Part shown: piece after piece, positions 1-8,289 of the stretch
Layout of the letters: each line of letters opens with the position of its first letter
Numbering within the stretch: the first letter of the stretch is position 1
Assembly: GCA_030141605.1 (NCBI GenBank)
Contig: JAQGDQ010000824.1
Location: 1 to 20,000, forward strand
Origin: Tubiluchus corallicola
Lineage: Eukaryota > Priapulida > Priapulimorpha > Priapulimorphida > Tubiluchidae
Length of the DNA stretch: 20,000 nucleotides
Direction: 5' to 3'
Position numbers and translations under genes: made by a program
Notes under the pieces: model-generated
What the model was told of the DNA's origin: nothing
The model's database searches: none
What the model saw: the letters and a program-made list of their open reading frames with translations, nothing else

Positions 1-341
1 TGATTTTGCGTGAGAATGTACCATCCAGTACAGTATTGTGGAATGCACTTGGCTTCAGATGCTGATTGGCTGGTTAGTGTTAGTTGTTGCGAAGCAACCC
101 CAATCCCACGGCTGTTAAACTTTTCTACAATGCTTTTTTGTGTGGCCGTAGCAGTGAAATAAACCGACCTGGGTGACTGTGCTTAGTGCTGAGCTTGGGC
201 GCCAGTCAACTGCCTTCCGTCTCTTACAAGAAAAACATAGGCGGCAGTGTGTCGCCTTCCGTAGTGAAAGGGTTAATCGAAAGAATGAGTTGTTTTATAA
301 TTTTTTATATACACTTCAACGCATTGTTTGCTGGAATTCAG

Positions 342-420
342 CTGGCAAAGACAGACTTACTTAACGAGATGTATGCAGTTATGACCATAGACAAGTCGTT
401 ATCTACAATATTCCTCTACG
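342..420 (+). CDS. Probable internal coding exon of unidentified gene A (exon n-2)
   Basis: A 79-nt open segment follows an acceptor (tttgctggaattcag) and is followed by a consensus donor (G|gtgagt). It reads in phase 0 at its start and leaves one base, giving 26 codons that begin LAKTDLLNEMYAVMT and end IFLY. The split codon G|GG joins the next predicted exon at 713 in frame as glycine. The phase match and the mixed, protein-like composition are the evidence. The same frame stays open upstream to about 186, so the acceptor could lie elsewhere, and the upstream part looks intronic. I do not recognise the family. Earlier exons would lie before the window. Confidence 0.45.
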
Positions 421-712
421 GTGAGTCACTGAACCAGCAGCAGTGTCCCAATCGCATTTAAAATGTGCACACATCTCCTTTCTGTAAAGAGAAGGTCAAA
501 TTGTCGCGATACTGGTGCATTTTGACGATACACATATCGTTACAAAAGGTATCACGATGCAGCGATGTGTGTTACAGGCCTATTATCTGCTATATTGAAC
601 ATTGTAACTGTGGTGTTATCAAGGGGAAGGGGGGCCAGACTGTTTTTATGCTTAATTGATCATTTCTCAACTCATTTCTTTCACTAGAATTCATTAATTT
701 TACTTTATTTAG

Positions 713-949
713 GGATGAAACTAGCCTACACGCTCTTTCCCAGTGGTTTGATCACTGGAACTGTGCCAAAATCCTTTATTCCGGATCAGCAGAAACCGGG
801 AACAAGCCGTCGATCGACGGGCGCGCCAAGGGTGGTTAAGCGCCCAGAGAAAATAGTCCCGGCTAGTCAGACGTCATTCACGCACAATGATTTAGAACAG
901 CTGCAGGCAAATCTCCAAGATGTACAGTTGCCATTGACTAGCAGACAAA
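713..949 (+). CDS. Coding exon of unidentified gene A (penultimate exon)
   Basis: The exon lies between a good acceptor (tttactttatttag|GG) and a consensus donor (ACAAA|gtaag). It completes a glycine codon and then reads 78 codons from MKLAYTLFPSGLITG through a basic, proline-rich stretch (KPGTSRRSTGAPRVVKRPEK) to a more helical segment (NDLEQLQANLQDVQLPL), ending one base into an arginine codon. GC content is visibly higher than in the flanking introns. The frame runs on past the donor to a stop near 1117, but that extension is AT-rich and contains a TTTG microsatellite, so I treat it as intron. The function is unknown. The charged linker followed by a helix suggests an intracellular protein tail rather than an enzyme core. 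Confidence 0.6.
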
Positions 950-1030
950 GTAAGAAATTGTGTTTTTTGCTTGGTAGATTATGTAATTGGCTTAAAAGAT
1001 TCATCCAATTTAAACAACTAGAAATTGTTC

Positions 1031-1071
1031 TTCTTGAGTTTGTTTGTTTGTCTGTTTGTCTGTTTGTTTGC
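1031..1071. repeat. (TTTG)n/(TCTG) microsatellite
   Basis: About ten TTTG-type units with TCTG variants lie just inside the intron, after the 949 donor. Confidence 0.85.
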
Positions 1072-1319
1072 AGGAAAATAAATATTAAGTTTGTTTATCA
1101 TCACTACAACCAAAAATAGAATTGAAGCACCGCATAATATTATTTTTTAATTATAATTTTAATTTTTTTTAAACTAATAAGCAAGGTAGAACACACTGAC
1201 GCACAATTGTTTTTAATTGTATTCACCGTGTGTGCGAAAGATTTCTCTCTACTTGCTTTGTAATCTAAGGTAGGTCTTTTTTAGAATTGCCTGTAAAACT
1301 TGTCTTCGTTATACGCATT

Positions 1320-1660
1320 TAGTAGTTCAGCCAATCAGAAGTGAGCACGTTTTTTTAGTGTAGTAGGTCAGCCAATCAGAAGTGAGCACGTTTTTTAGTC
1401 TAGTAGTTCAGCCAATCAGAAGTGAGCACGTTTTTTAGTCTAGTAGGTCAGCCAATCAGAAGTGAGCACGTTTTTTAGTCTAGTAGTTCAGCCAATCAGA
1501 AATGGGCAAGTTTTTAGTTTAGTAGGTCAGCCAATCAGAAGTGAGCACGTTAGCCAATCAGAAGTGAGCACGTTTTTTAGTTAGTAGTTCAGCCAATCAG
1601 AAATGGGCAAGTTTTTAGTCTAGTGGTCAGAATAAGAAATGAGCACGTTTTTTACTCTTT
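1320..1660. repeat. Minisatellite array 1, ~40-bp unit
   Basis: About eight copies of a ~40-bp unit centred on CAGCCAATCAGAAGTGAGCA followed by CGTTTTTTAGTCTAGTAG. Copies alternate between AGTAGTTCAG and AGTAGGTCAG, which implies an ~80-bp higher-order dimer. One copy near 1552 is shortened. A variant core reads AAATGGGCAAG. Confidence 0.9.
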
Positions 1661-1669
1661 CTATAATAT

Positions 1670-1750
1670 TGTTTTTAAGATAAAACTTTTTCTATTACTT
1701 CAAAACATACGTGAAGTTTTGACTAGTACAGCCTATAGAAATGTTTTTTT
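1670..1750 (+). repeat. Duplicated intron segment, copy 1 (partner at 2225-2325)
   Basis: The stretch with TTTTTAAGATAAAACTTTTT, ATTACTTCAAAACAT and TAGAAATGTTTT recurs in the same order at 2225-2325 with scattered substitutions. It is the 5' part of a larger duplication that also carries the exon-like piece at 1783-1853. Confidence 0.75.
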
Positions 1751-1782
1751 AGTCTAGTAGGTCAAATCAAAGTGAGCACGTT

Positions 1783-1853
1783 TTTTTAGTAGGTGATAGA
1801 AGTGAGCACGAGTCAGTACTCAGACAGAAGTACACATCAACTTCACCAACAAA
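1783..1853 (+). pseudogene. Degenerate copy of gene A terminal exon (pseudo-exon)
   Basis: The segment beginning tttttttagtaggtgatag and containing ACGAGTCAGTACTCAGACAG aligns with the acceptor and first ~75 bases of the exon at 2372, which contains ACGAGTCGGTACACAGACAG, with small indels. An AG acceptor is still present. Spliced in at the same phase, the copy would run about 22 codons to a TGA, but in a shifted frame after the first codons. It is best read as a relic of a duplication, although use as an alternative last exon cannot be excluded. Confidence 0.6.
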
Positions 1854-1854
1854 G

Positions 1855-2195
1855 TGAGCATGTTTTTTAGTCTAGTAGGTCATCCAATCAGAAGTGAGCA
1901 CGTTTTTTAGTCTAGTACTTCAGCCAATCAGAAGTGAGCACGTTTTTTAGTCTAGTACTTCAGCCAATCAGAAATGGGCACATTTTTTAGTCTAGTACTT
2001 CAGCCAATCAGAAGTGAGCACGTTTTTTAGTCTAGTACTTCAGCCAATCAGAAATGGGCAAGTTTTTAGTCTAGTACTTCAGCCAATCAGAAATGGGCAA
2101 GTTTTTAGTCTAGTAGTTCAGCCAATCAGAAATGGGCAAGTTTTTAGTCTAGTACTTCAGCCAATCAGAAATGAGCACGTTTTTAGTCTACTCTT
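1855..2195. repeat. Minisatellite array 2, ~40-bp unit
   Basis: About eight further copies of the same unit, mostly with the AGTACTTCAGCCAATCAGAA form and mixed GTGAGCACG/ATGGGCAAG cores. The 79-codon open frame here (MSTFFSLVLQP repeats) is a by-product of the repeat period and is not called as a gene. Confidence 0.9.
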
Positions 2196-2224
2196 TACGA
2201 GCCAAGAAATCAACACGTCTTTTA

Positions 2225-2325
2225 CTTTTTCTGTAATATTGAATTTAAGATAAAAGTTTTTGTGATTACTTCAAAACATTCGTCGAAGTGTTGACTGGCG
2301 TACAGACGTGTAGAAATGTTTTCCT
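2225..2325 (+). repeat. Duplicated intron segment, copy 2
   Basis: Partner of 1670-1750. It lies directly before the acceptor of the real terminal exon and is probably the parental copy. Confidence 0.7.
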
Positions 2326-2371
2326 ATTTGGCATTTTAGTTGTTAAACTGAAAATTCTCATGTGTTTTTAG

Positions 2372-2457
2372 GAAGTGGTAGATTGTCGACGACGAGTCGG
2401 TACACAGACAGAAGTTCAACTTCCCGGAAAAGCTGTGCATCGAGCCGTCTAAAGTAA
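2372..2457 (+). CDS. Terminal coding exon of unidentified gene A
   Basis: After the acceptor tcatgtgtttttag the sequence GA completes the split arginine codon left at 949. It then encodes 27 residues, with a Ser/Thr/Arg-rich tail (SGRLSTTSRYTDRSSTSRK, then SCASSRLK), and stops at TAA 2455-2457. The frame agreement across a 1.4-kb intron and the absence of stops support the exon. Together the three exons give 133 C-terminal residues of a longer protein. The tail is basic and rich in possible phosphorylation sites, but no domain is recognisable. No AATAAA is seen close downstream, so the 3'UTR end is undefined. A degenerate copy of this exon lies at about 1783-1853. Confidence 0.6.
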
Positions 2458-2529
2458 AACCGGTTATGCAACCAATTCTTGTCCGTCCATTTTGTGTAAG
2501 CACTTTATATATCAAAGCGATTAGTGATT

Positions 2530-2705
2530 ACAGACTAGCTGACTCAGTGACTGACCTACTACCCGACTAACTAATGTTCATCAGTCATTTCTGTGAAGGA
2601 ATGGATGAGTGAGTTAGTTAATATCTGTTTGATTAGTTATTGCTTGGCTGGTTGCTTGATTGACTGACTAACTGACTGACTGATGAGTGAGCAAATTAAT
2701 ACCTG
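2530..2705. repeat. Degenerate GACT/ACTG-type tetranucleotide region
   Basis: The stretch is rich in GACTGACTAACTGACTGACT-like runs and their scrambled variants (GTTAGT, TGACC, GAGTGAG). It looks like cryptically simple DNA from slippage. It follows the gene A stop codon and may be 3'UTR in part. Confidence 0.6.
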
Positions 2706-2810
2706 ACTAGCAAAGCTTCTCGCAAAAAAATTCACTTCTGATCGATAATGTGCGAACATCCTACATAGTGTTCATTTATAACGCAAGGCCAGTAGCAACA
2801 TTTATTGAAG
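2706..2810 (+). repeat. Dispersed repeat, copy 1 (partner at 6916)
   Basis: Shared landmarks with 6916-7038, in the same order and orientation: ACTAGCAAAG, CGCAAAAAAATT, GCGAACATCCT, AACGCAA, then GTAGCA(A/G)C and TTTA(T/C)TGAA. Similarity fades after about 2810. The family is not recognised. Confidence 0.6.
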
Positions 2811-2998
2811 TAAAATGATGTGCAAAGTACAATGGATAGACGTCAGAACAATGGCTTTGCGTCAACAGTTTTCGCCCAAAGAGAGAATCGACCAAAATGG
2901 AACCGCTGATTAACTTCTCATTGCTCCGTCTGGTGGAAGCACCCCCAAACAAGACCCACATCAAGGTGTAGCTCTCTTCCTCCTCTTTCGAAAGGATA
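2811..2998. other. Non-coding, no recognised feature
   Basis: A 62-codon minus-strand frame overlaps here but begins inside the dispersed repeat and has no splice or start context. I see no supported gene. Confidence 0.4.
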
Positions 2999-3735
2999 TG
3001 ATAAGGACCACAGCTTGATCAGCTTGATAAACAGTAGTGCTTGTCTCTAAAACTTGTGAACAAAGTCTAAGCAACTACCCTGATCATTATCACTCCATTT
3101 TTAACCTATAGATGGTGCTGTAGTCTGATAAACTCATAAATTATGCATGATATTGACCTCAGCTTGATCAGCTTGATAAACAGTAGTGCTGTTCTCCAAA
3201 AACTTGTGAACCATTCTAAGTAACTGCCCTGATCATTATCACTCCATTTTTAGCCTATAGATGGTGCTGCAGTCTGATGAACTCATAAATTATGCATGGT
3301 ATTGACCGCTCTTGATCAGCTTGACAAACAGCAGTGTTTTTCTCCGAAAACTTGTGAACCAGTCTAAGCAACTGCCCTCATCATGATCACTCCATTTTTA
3401 ACCTATAGATGGTGCTGCAGTCTGATGAACTCATAAATTATGTATGATAAGGACCTCAGCTTGATCAGCTTGATAAACAGCAGTGCTTTTCTCTGAAAAC
3501 TTGTGAACCAGTCTAAGCAACTACCCTTATCACTCCATTTTTAACCTATAGATGGTGCTGTAGTCATTAACTCATAAATTATGTATGATAAGGACCTCAG
3601 CTTGATCAGTTTGATAAACAGAAGTGGTTTTCTCTGAAATCTTGTGAACCAGTCTAGGCAACTACCCTTATCACTCCATTTTTAACCTATAGATGGTGCT
3701 GCAGTCTGATGAGCTCATAAATTACACGTGATGTG
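2999..3735. repeat. Five tandem copies of a ~149-bp repeat
   Basis: The marker CTTGATCAG starts at 3014, 3163, 3311, 3460 and 3601, giving periods of 149, 148, 149 and 141 bp. Each copy runs through AACTTGTGAACCAGTCTAAG, CACTCCATTTTTAACCTATA, GATGGTGCTG and CTCATAAATTATG. Copies 4 and 5 share a small deletion (CTACCCTTATCACTCC where others have CCTGATCATTATCACTCC or similar), so they descend from one duplication. Confidence 0.92.
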
Positions 3736-4566
3736 GGACCACAGGTTACGAACAATGACGTCTTTGTTTGAATGTTTATTCTCCCGTGATTGCTGACTAT
3801 ACTTTGGTGACAAGCAGTTAATCTTATCATACAGCTGCTTAGGGTTCAGGGTACATGCACAGCGCAGAAAAAATACCACAGGAAGCTTAAGAAAAGTTGC
3901 TGTGTTTGATCATTTGACTGTTGTATCCCACTGTATGTAAACAAAACTGACTTTATATTTGTTATTCTTATTTCTAAGTGTTTACTCAAAGTATGTATCA
4001 CATGCCTAGAAATTTTAAATTATTTGGCTTTTGTTTTTTTATAAATTTCTGACGTCTGAAAATTGAATTTTCTTGAAGGAAAGGCTATAATTAGTCAATT
4101 AATGAAGCTTGTGAAAGATTTGAATATTGGACACGACAAAGTTTCAAAAGTTTTTGACTTTTTTTAGTCGTTTTTCGAACGGGTTTTTGTTTGGAACTTG
4201 TGTTTATGTTGTCTAATGATCATGCTTCATATTAAAATAGAAATATCTCTCTCGTCTTTTCTTATCATGTGCTGCCATCTGTGCCTTTTCATTTAAGCCT
4301 TGTCTCATTCTGTTTTATCTCGTGTTTTCCGTTGTCTCCTATGGCAATTTTGGGTGATGGGATTTGCAAGACGTGAATTTGGTCTGCTGTATTCGCTTTA
4401 ATTACGAATAATCTTGTTCAAGTTTTGTATCAGTTGAAAACACTTCATTTAAAGATGTCTTCATTCTCGTCAATATTTTGGAAAAATTATTTGCTAAATT
4501 TTATAATATAAATTAAGGCTAAAGTTTACGATGCCCGTCCACAAGAAATTAGCTTGTGAAGTGGAT
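3736..4566. other. AT-rich intergenic or intronic DNA, nothing recognised
   Basis: No open frame with splice signals stands out on either strand. A near-palindrome GAAAATTGAATTTTC lies near 4057. No RNA gene or known repeat was recognised. Confidence 0.4.
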
Positions 4567-4600
4567 TAGACATAGACATAGACATAGACATAGACATAGA
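4567..4600. repeat. (TAGACA)n tail
   Basis: Five to six TAGACA units. Read on the minus strand they follow an AATAAATGTTC stretch, as expected for the hexamer tail of a LINE. Confidence 0.85.
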
Positions 4601-4760
4601 ACATTTATTTTCTCAAATTTGTTTGACATAAAAAGTTTTTTTTAAATATTAAGTAATTATAATCGCGGAGCAGGGCAGGGAAGGACCATAGGGTCATCTA
4701 GTCTCCTGTCCTGTCTTATAATTAGATTAGTATATTAAAAATAAATCGTGAGGCTGCAGA
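4567..4760 (-). mobile_element. 3' end of a minus-strand LINE (CR1-like), truncated
   Basis: Read on the minus strand, a 3'UTR-like segment with GACCCTATGGTCCTTCCC and CTGCCCTGC leads to GAGAAAATAAATGTTC and the repeated tail TATGTC. This order (UTR with short inverted repeat, AATAAA, short tandem tail) is typical of CR1-group elements. No reverse-transcriptase protein is visible upstream on that strand, so the copy is 5'-truncated and its upper limit is uncertain. Confidence 0.45.
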
Positions 4761-5126
4761 TAACAAAAACAAAAACAAATCAGAAAAAATAATAATAATA
4801 AAAAAGTATAAATGATACAAATTATCAAAAAAGAAGTGAAAACAAAAAATAATAAAGATAGATACCAAAATCTAAACAAAACAATACAATTATTCAATAA
4901 TTAGGATTATCAGATGTAGTAGTTTCAAATGGGGTTTTATTGACAGGGGAATTTGACCAAGGTTAGTGAGTAAAGTTAAAAAACTGAGAGTATGGAAAGA
5001 TAAAATAAGTATCAAAAAAGTGTAATATAGAAAAATTTAAGAGAAAAAGTAAGTATGGGAAAGAGCAACAATTACTTAGAAGATGAAGAGAAAAAAGAAA
5101 AAAAAACTTGCTAGCTTGCTTATTAG
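4761..5126. other. A-rich low-complexity DNA
   Basis: Long A-rich stretches with AATAATAATAA and GAAAAC runs. It may continue the LINE UTR on the minus strand. No gene is visible. Confidence 0.4.
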
Positions 5127-5178
5127 AGTCAGGGTCATGGTTGGGTCAAGGTTAGGGCCAGGGTCAAGATTAGGGTTA
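5127..5178. repeat. Degenerate telomere-like GGGTTAG/GGGTCA repeat
   Basis: AGGGTCATGGTTGGGTCAAG is followed by GTTAGGGCCAGGGTCAAG and ATTAGGGTTA, a mixture of TTAGGG- and TCAGGG-like hexamers. Confidence 0.5.
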
Positions 5179-5762
5179 CAGCATTTAAATTGTGTGGGGA
5201 ATTGGTAGCTCATTCCTAAGTTAATCACAGCATACAGTGGACTAGCGTAACATTCGCTCAGCCATGGACAAGCGAAAACGTAATTAATCCGTAATCTGCT
5301 TTCAAGCAACAATGCAACACTGCAATAATGTTGCTACTACCTTGAAACACAATGACAGCTTTGCACAAGTCGTAATTATAGTCTTTCATTCCCAAAGTTC
5401 AGTATCACTGATGGCACAAAGCTATAAATAATTATGATTATAATTAGATAATTAAACCCAATAAAAAATAATTAAAAACGTTCTAGCTACAAAGTAATCA
5501 ATTCCTGTTACCTTGAGCTACTCACACTAGTTTTCTGAATGAGTTTTAATGGCATTTTTAAGGCCTAATGACTGTCAAATATTGATCATTAGCAGTGGAA
5601 CAGAGTCGTATGTACTTGTCTGCACAACAGAATCAGTGTTATTTGAACAGTCGTTGACCAACAAAGCCCAAACGTCAACTGTGTGATGATCTGCACAAAA
5701 GCGTGCCTGTTTTGTTTTGTGTGCAAAGAGTTCAGGGCGGAGACGACAATATCAGTTATTTG
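5179..5762. other. Non-coding stretch, nothing recognised
   Basis: AT-rich sequence without repeats or splice-bounded frames that I could support on either strand. Confidence 0.4.
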
Positions 5763-5787
5763 AAAGAGAGAGAGAGGTGGAGTGAGT

Positions 5788-5823
<36 letters not shown>

Positions 5824-5845
5824 ACAAAGAGAGAGATAGAGAGAA

Positions 5846-5904
<59 letters not shown>

Positions 5905-6083
5905 GAGAGAGAGAGAGAGAGAGAGGGGGGAGAGAGAGTGCGAAAGAGAGAGGGAGAGAATGAGAGAGAGAGAGAGGGGAGAGAGCGAAAGAGAGAGAGA
6001 GATAGAGAGAGGGGGAGAGAGAGCAAAAGACAGAGAAAGAGAGAGAGAGGAGAAAGAGGAGAGAGAGAGAGAGAGAGAGAGAA
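5763..6083. repeat. Long (GA)n polypurine tract
   Basis: About 320 bp of nearly pure purine on the plus strand, mainly GA with GGA, AAAG and single pyrimidine interruptions. All long frames here (Ser/Leu repeats on the minus strand, Glu/Arg repeats on the plus strand) are artefacts of the dinucleotide repeat. Confidence 0.97.
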
Positions 6084-6347
6084 CACATCGTATGCACTTG
6101 GTAATGGCTATACCTTTGCCGTGTGAAGGGTAATTTAGAATTGTTCAAGCGGAGATAGGCTGTCTGCTTCAGCATTCATGTTGTCTGTAAAGTCTGCCTG
6201 GCGAACATAAAGGACTTGTGGTCAGAAATATAATTTTTTTCAGATGCTGGAATGTATGAGTCAAGGAGCGATAGCTTAATGTACAGAATCGCATCTTATT
6301 TGAAATGGTCACAAACTTTTATAGTAATTTTAAGTAAATGTGATTGA
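6084..6347. other. Non-coding stretch, nothing recognised
   Basis: Single-copy-looking sequence between the GA tract and the inverted-repeat element. No gene is supported. Confidence 0.4.
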
Positions 6348-6848
6348 CAGGGTTCCCACAGTCAGGGAAAATCCCGGAAAATCCTTGAAAATATAGGCTA
6401 TCCTAGAAAGTCATGGATAAGTCAGGGGGGAAGGTAATTTGGTAAATAGTGAGGGAAAATGATGAAAATGGGGTGAAAAGTCAGGGAAATTGGAAAGTGT
6501 TGCAAAAGTAATCACCGTGAACCGATATTTTTCCAAACATATTTTTCAGCAATTTGTGTTCAAATAAAATTTTGCTCTGGCAGGCTCCCAGTTTCGATTT
6601 CTGCTCCAAAAATAATGATTGGATTAAGAAAGTTTATTTAATGTGATTAGTGCAATTTCATTAGAATTACTGCAACTGTGCCAACACTGTGTATCAGTAT
6701 ATGTATGAACTTCTATACACAAAATGTGTGAGCGTGCATACTGGTAATACAATTTGTGCTTATCTTGGTCATGGAAAATCAATATTTGGTCAAGGAAAAA
6801 TCATGGAAAAGTCAGGAAAATTTATTTGAAAATTCTGTGGAAACCTTG
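6348..6848. mobile_element. Non-autonomous DNA transposon, 501 bp, hAT-like ends
   Basis: The left end CAGGGTTCCCACAG is matched in inverse by the right end CTGTGGAAACCTTG (12 of 14 positions). Subterminal sequence is rich in TCAGGGAAA/CATGGAAAA motifs on both sides, a pattern common in invertebrate and fish MITE-like families with CAGGGTTCCCAC ends. The 8 bp flanks (gtgattga, aataggcc) do not match, so no target-site duplication is visible and the superfamily is inferred. There is no internal open frame. Confidence 0.6.
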
Positions 6849-6915
6849 AATAGGCCATGTGTTTGCAAGTACTGACAAGTTGTGAAGTCTAAGACACGAT
6901 AGCTTTAATATAATT

Positions 6916-7038
6916 ACTAGCAAAGGCCCCGCAAAAAAATTTGCTTATAAATGCACTTATAATCAAAAATACGCGAACATCCTGCCTACTGTTTGTTTAC
7001 TTATCTAACGCAAAGCCTGTAGCAGCTTTTACTGAACT
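6916..7038 (+). repeat. Dispersed repeat, copy 2 (partner at 2706)
   Basis: It shares ACTAGCAAAG, CGCAAAAAAATT, GCGAACATCCT, TAACGCAA and GTAGCAGC with 2706-2810 in the same order. It is slightly longer because of an insertion after GCAAAAAAATT. It begins 67 bp after the 501-bp inverted-repeat element. Confidence 0.6.
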
Positions 7039-7780
7039 GTTCTTCCTCTTCCTAAAGAGCTGTATATCTCCTTCCGAGAGTCCCACCAGGTGCTGCTATA
7101 ACGTTTTTTCTGCAGGCTGTTTGACCGAAATTTCGAAAAAAGCTGACTCTCAAGATATTACTTGCTTTTCCTTAGTAAAAGGAGATTAATGTGATGGATC
7201 TTTTGGGTACTGATATTTAGTCATTTGCTTCGAGGTGGTTTTTGATGTGGCAAAACAATTTTTAGATATGCTGAAAATTGTTCTAGCTTGACACTTTGAA
7301 TTGGAGCTTAGCTACAGTGGCTCCGCCAAGTGCACATTTATGTAGTTCTTGTATCAGATATTTCAACCACGCAGGAGTTTGTTATTGTTTAATTTAAGTA
7401 TGACCCCTCAACTATAACCAATAAAATTATTTTGTTGAATTTTCACTTTTTCACTGCAGTTTTTAGTTTAAATAACAACATCCTAGATCATTTTCATCTT
7501 CAAAATCATACTTTTTGCCTAAACATTACCTTCTGATTGTTATTCCCATTTTGTAAAGTACCAAACAAATACGAACAACCCGTTTCTAAATGGAAAATGG
7601 TCCCCCACTGTCAACATTTGTCAATCCACGCAATAATTCTATTGTAACATTTGAACACACTCTTCTTTGTTCTTCCCTTTGTTCTTCTCAAATGACTTTT
7701 TTCCACTCTTTTCCCTCGAATTTAACATCAATTATTTTCCACTCCGGGTAATTACGTTTTCTGGCTGCTTTGTCTGCTAC
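7039..7780. other. Non-coding stretch, nothing recognised
   Basis: AT-rich sequence. A pyrimidine-rich run (ctttgttcttccctttgttcttctc) lies near 7662-7690. No splice-bounded coding segment was convincing. Confidence 0.4.
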
Positions 7781-8270
7781 TCTCATTGCTGCTTTTGTTC
7801 GCTGTAATCGCATTGTCTACGCGGACAGGTTTCCGCCGTGTTTGCGCTGAGGTCAGTGAAAGCAAAACCACTGCCGTAAAAAAACTCCCGAAGAAGACGA
7901 CACCATTGTCATGGGACAGGATGTGCAGGCGTTCGCTCTCATCACAAAAGACGGATGTGGTGATTGCCTGTGCAAAAGAACTCTTATAAACGTAATTTAG
8001 CTGTTTTTATGAATGAAAAACACACCGGAGTTGCCAGGTTAGCAGACAATGGATTGCCAGATTGTAGGGGAAATGATGATGATTGCTCGCCACTTATCCG
8101 ATTGCTGTGAGAGGGCGGCGGATCCAGGAAGGGGAGTCTGTTTCATCTGTAGGACTAGTGCCTCATTTGAGCTGTTAGTTAAAGCAGAGTCTTCACTAAT
8201 GCAACTGAATGTAAAGTTTGTTTTGCATCAGCTCAGGTTTCTGGCCCGGTTACCCTAAACTGATGTGATA
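7781..8270. other. GC-richer stretch with two small open frames, status unclear
   Basis: Two short plus-strand frames (7786-7989, beginning MLLLFAVIALSTRTG, and 8049-8258, beginning MDCQIVGEMMM) lie in sequence that is GC-richer than its surroundings. The first has a hydrophobic start that could imitate a signal peptide. Neither has splice signals, recognisable domains or convincing start context. The patch could be a conserved non-coding element or an old repeat. Confidence 0.25.
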
Positions 8271-8289
8271 GTTGTACCTCTAGTGTTTG

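Larger units (their letters stand above)
950..2371 (+). other. Last intron of gene A, expanded by minisatellite arrays
   Basis: This GT...AG intron starts gtaag and ends tgtgtttttag. It carries a TTTG/TCTG microsatellite (1031-1071), an AT-rich stretch (1080-1260), two 40-bp minisatellite arrays and a partial copy of its own 3' end plus the following exon. The arrays account for about half its length. Confidence 0.5.

Noticed and set aside
186-341. N-terminal part of the 186-461 frame as coding
   Set aside because: The sequence before the 341 acceptor lacks coding character and an in-frame continuation of gene A from further upstream cannot be shown.
1320-2195. CRISPR-like regularly spaced repeats
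   Set aside because: The units are contiguous tandem repeats with no unique spacers, in a eukaryotic intron.
2014-2253. 79-codon frame with FSLVLQPIRNGQV repeats
   Set aside because: Translation of minisatellite array 2, lying within an intron.
5589-6175. Open frames of Ser/Leu repeats (minus strand) and Glu/Arg repeats (plus strand)
   Set aside because: They are direct translations of the GA dinucleotide tract, with no splice or start context.
7081-7100. CTCF-like CCACCAGGTGCTG
   Set aside because: One mismatch in the core and it lies just beyond a dispersed repeat; too weak alone.
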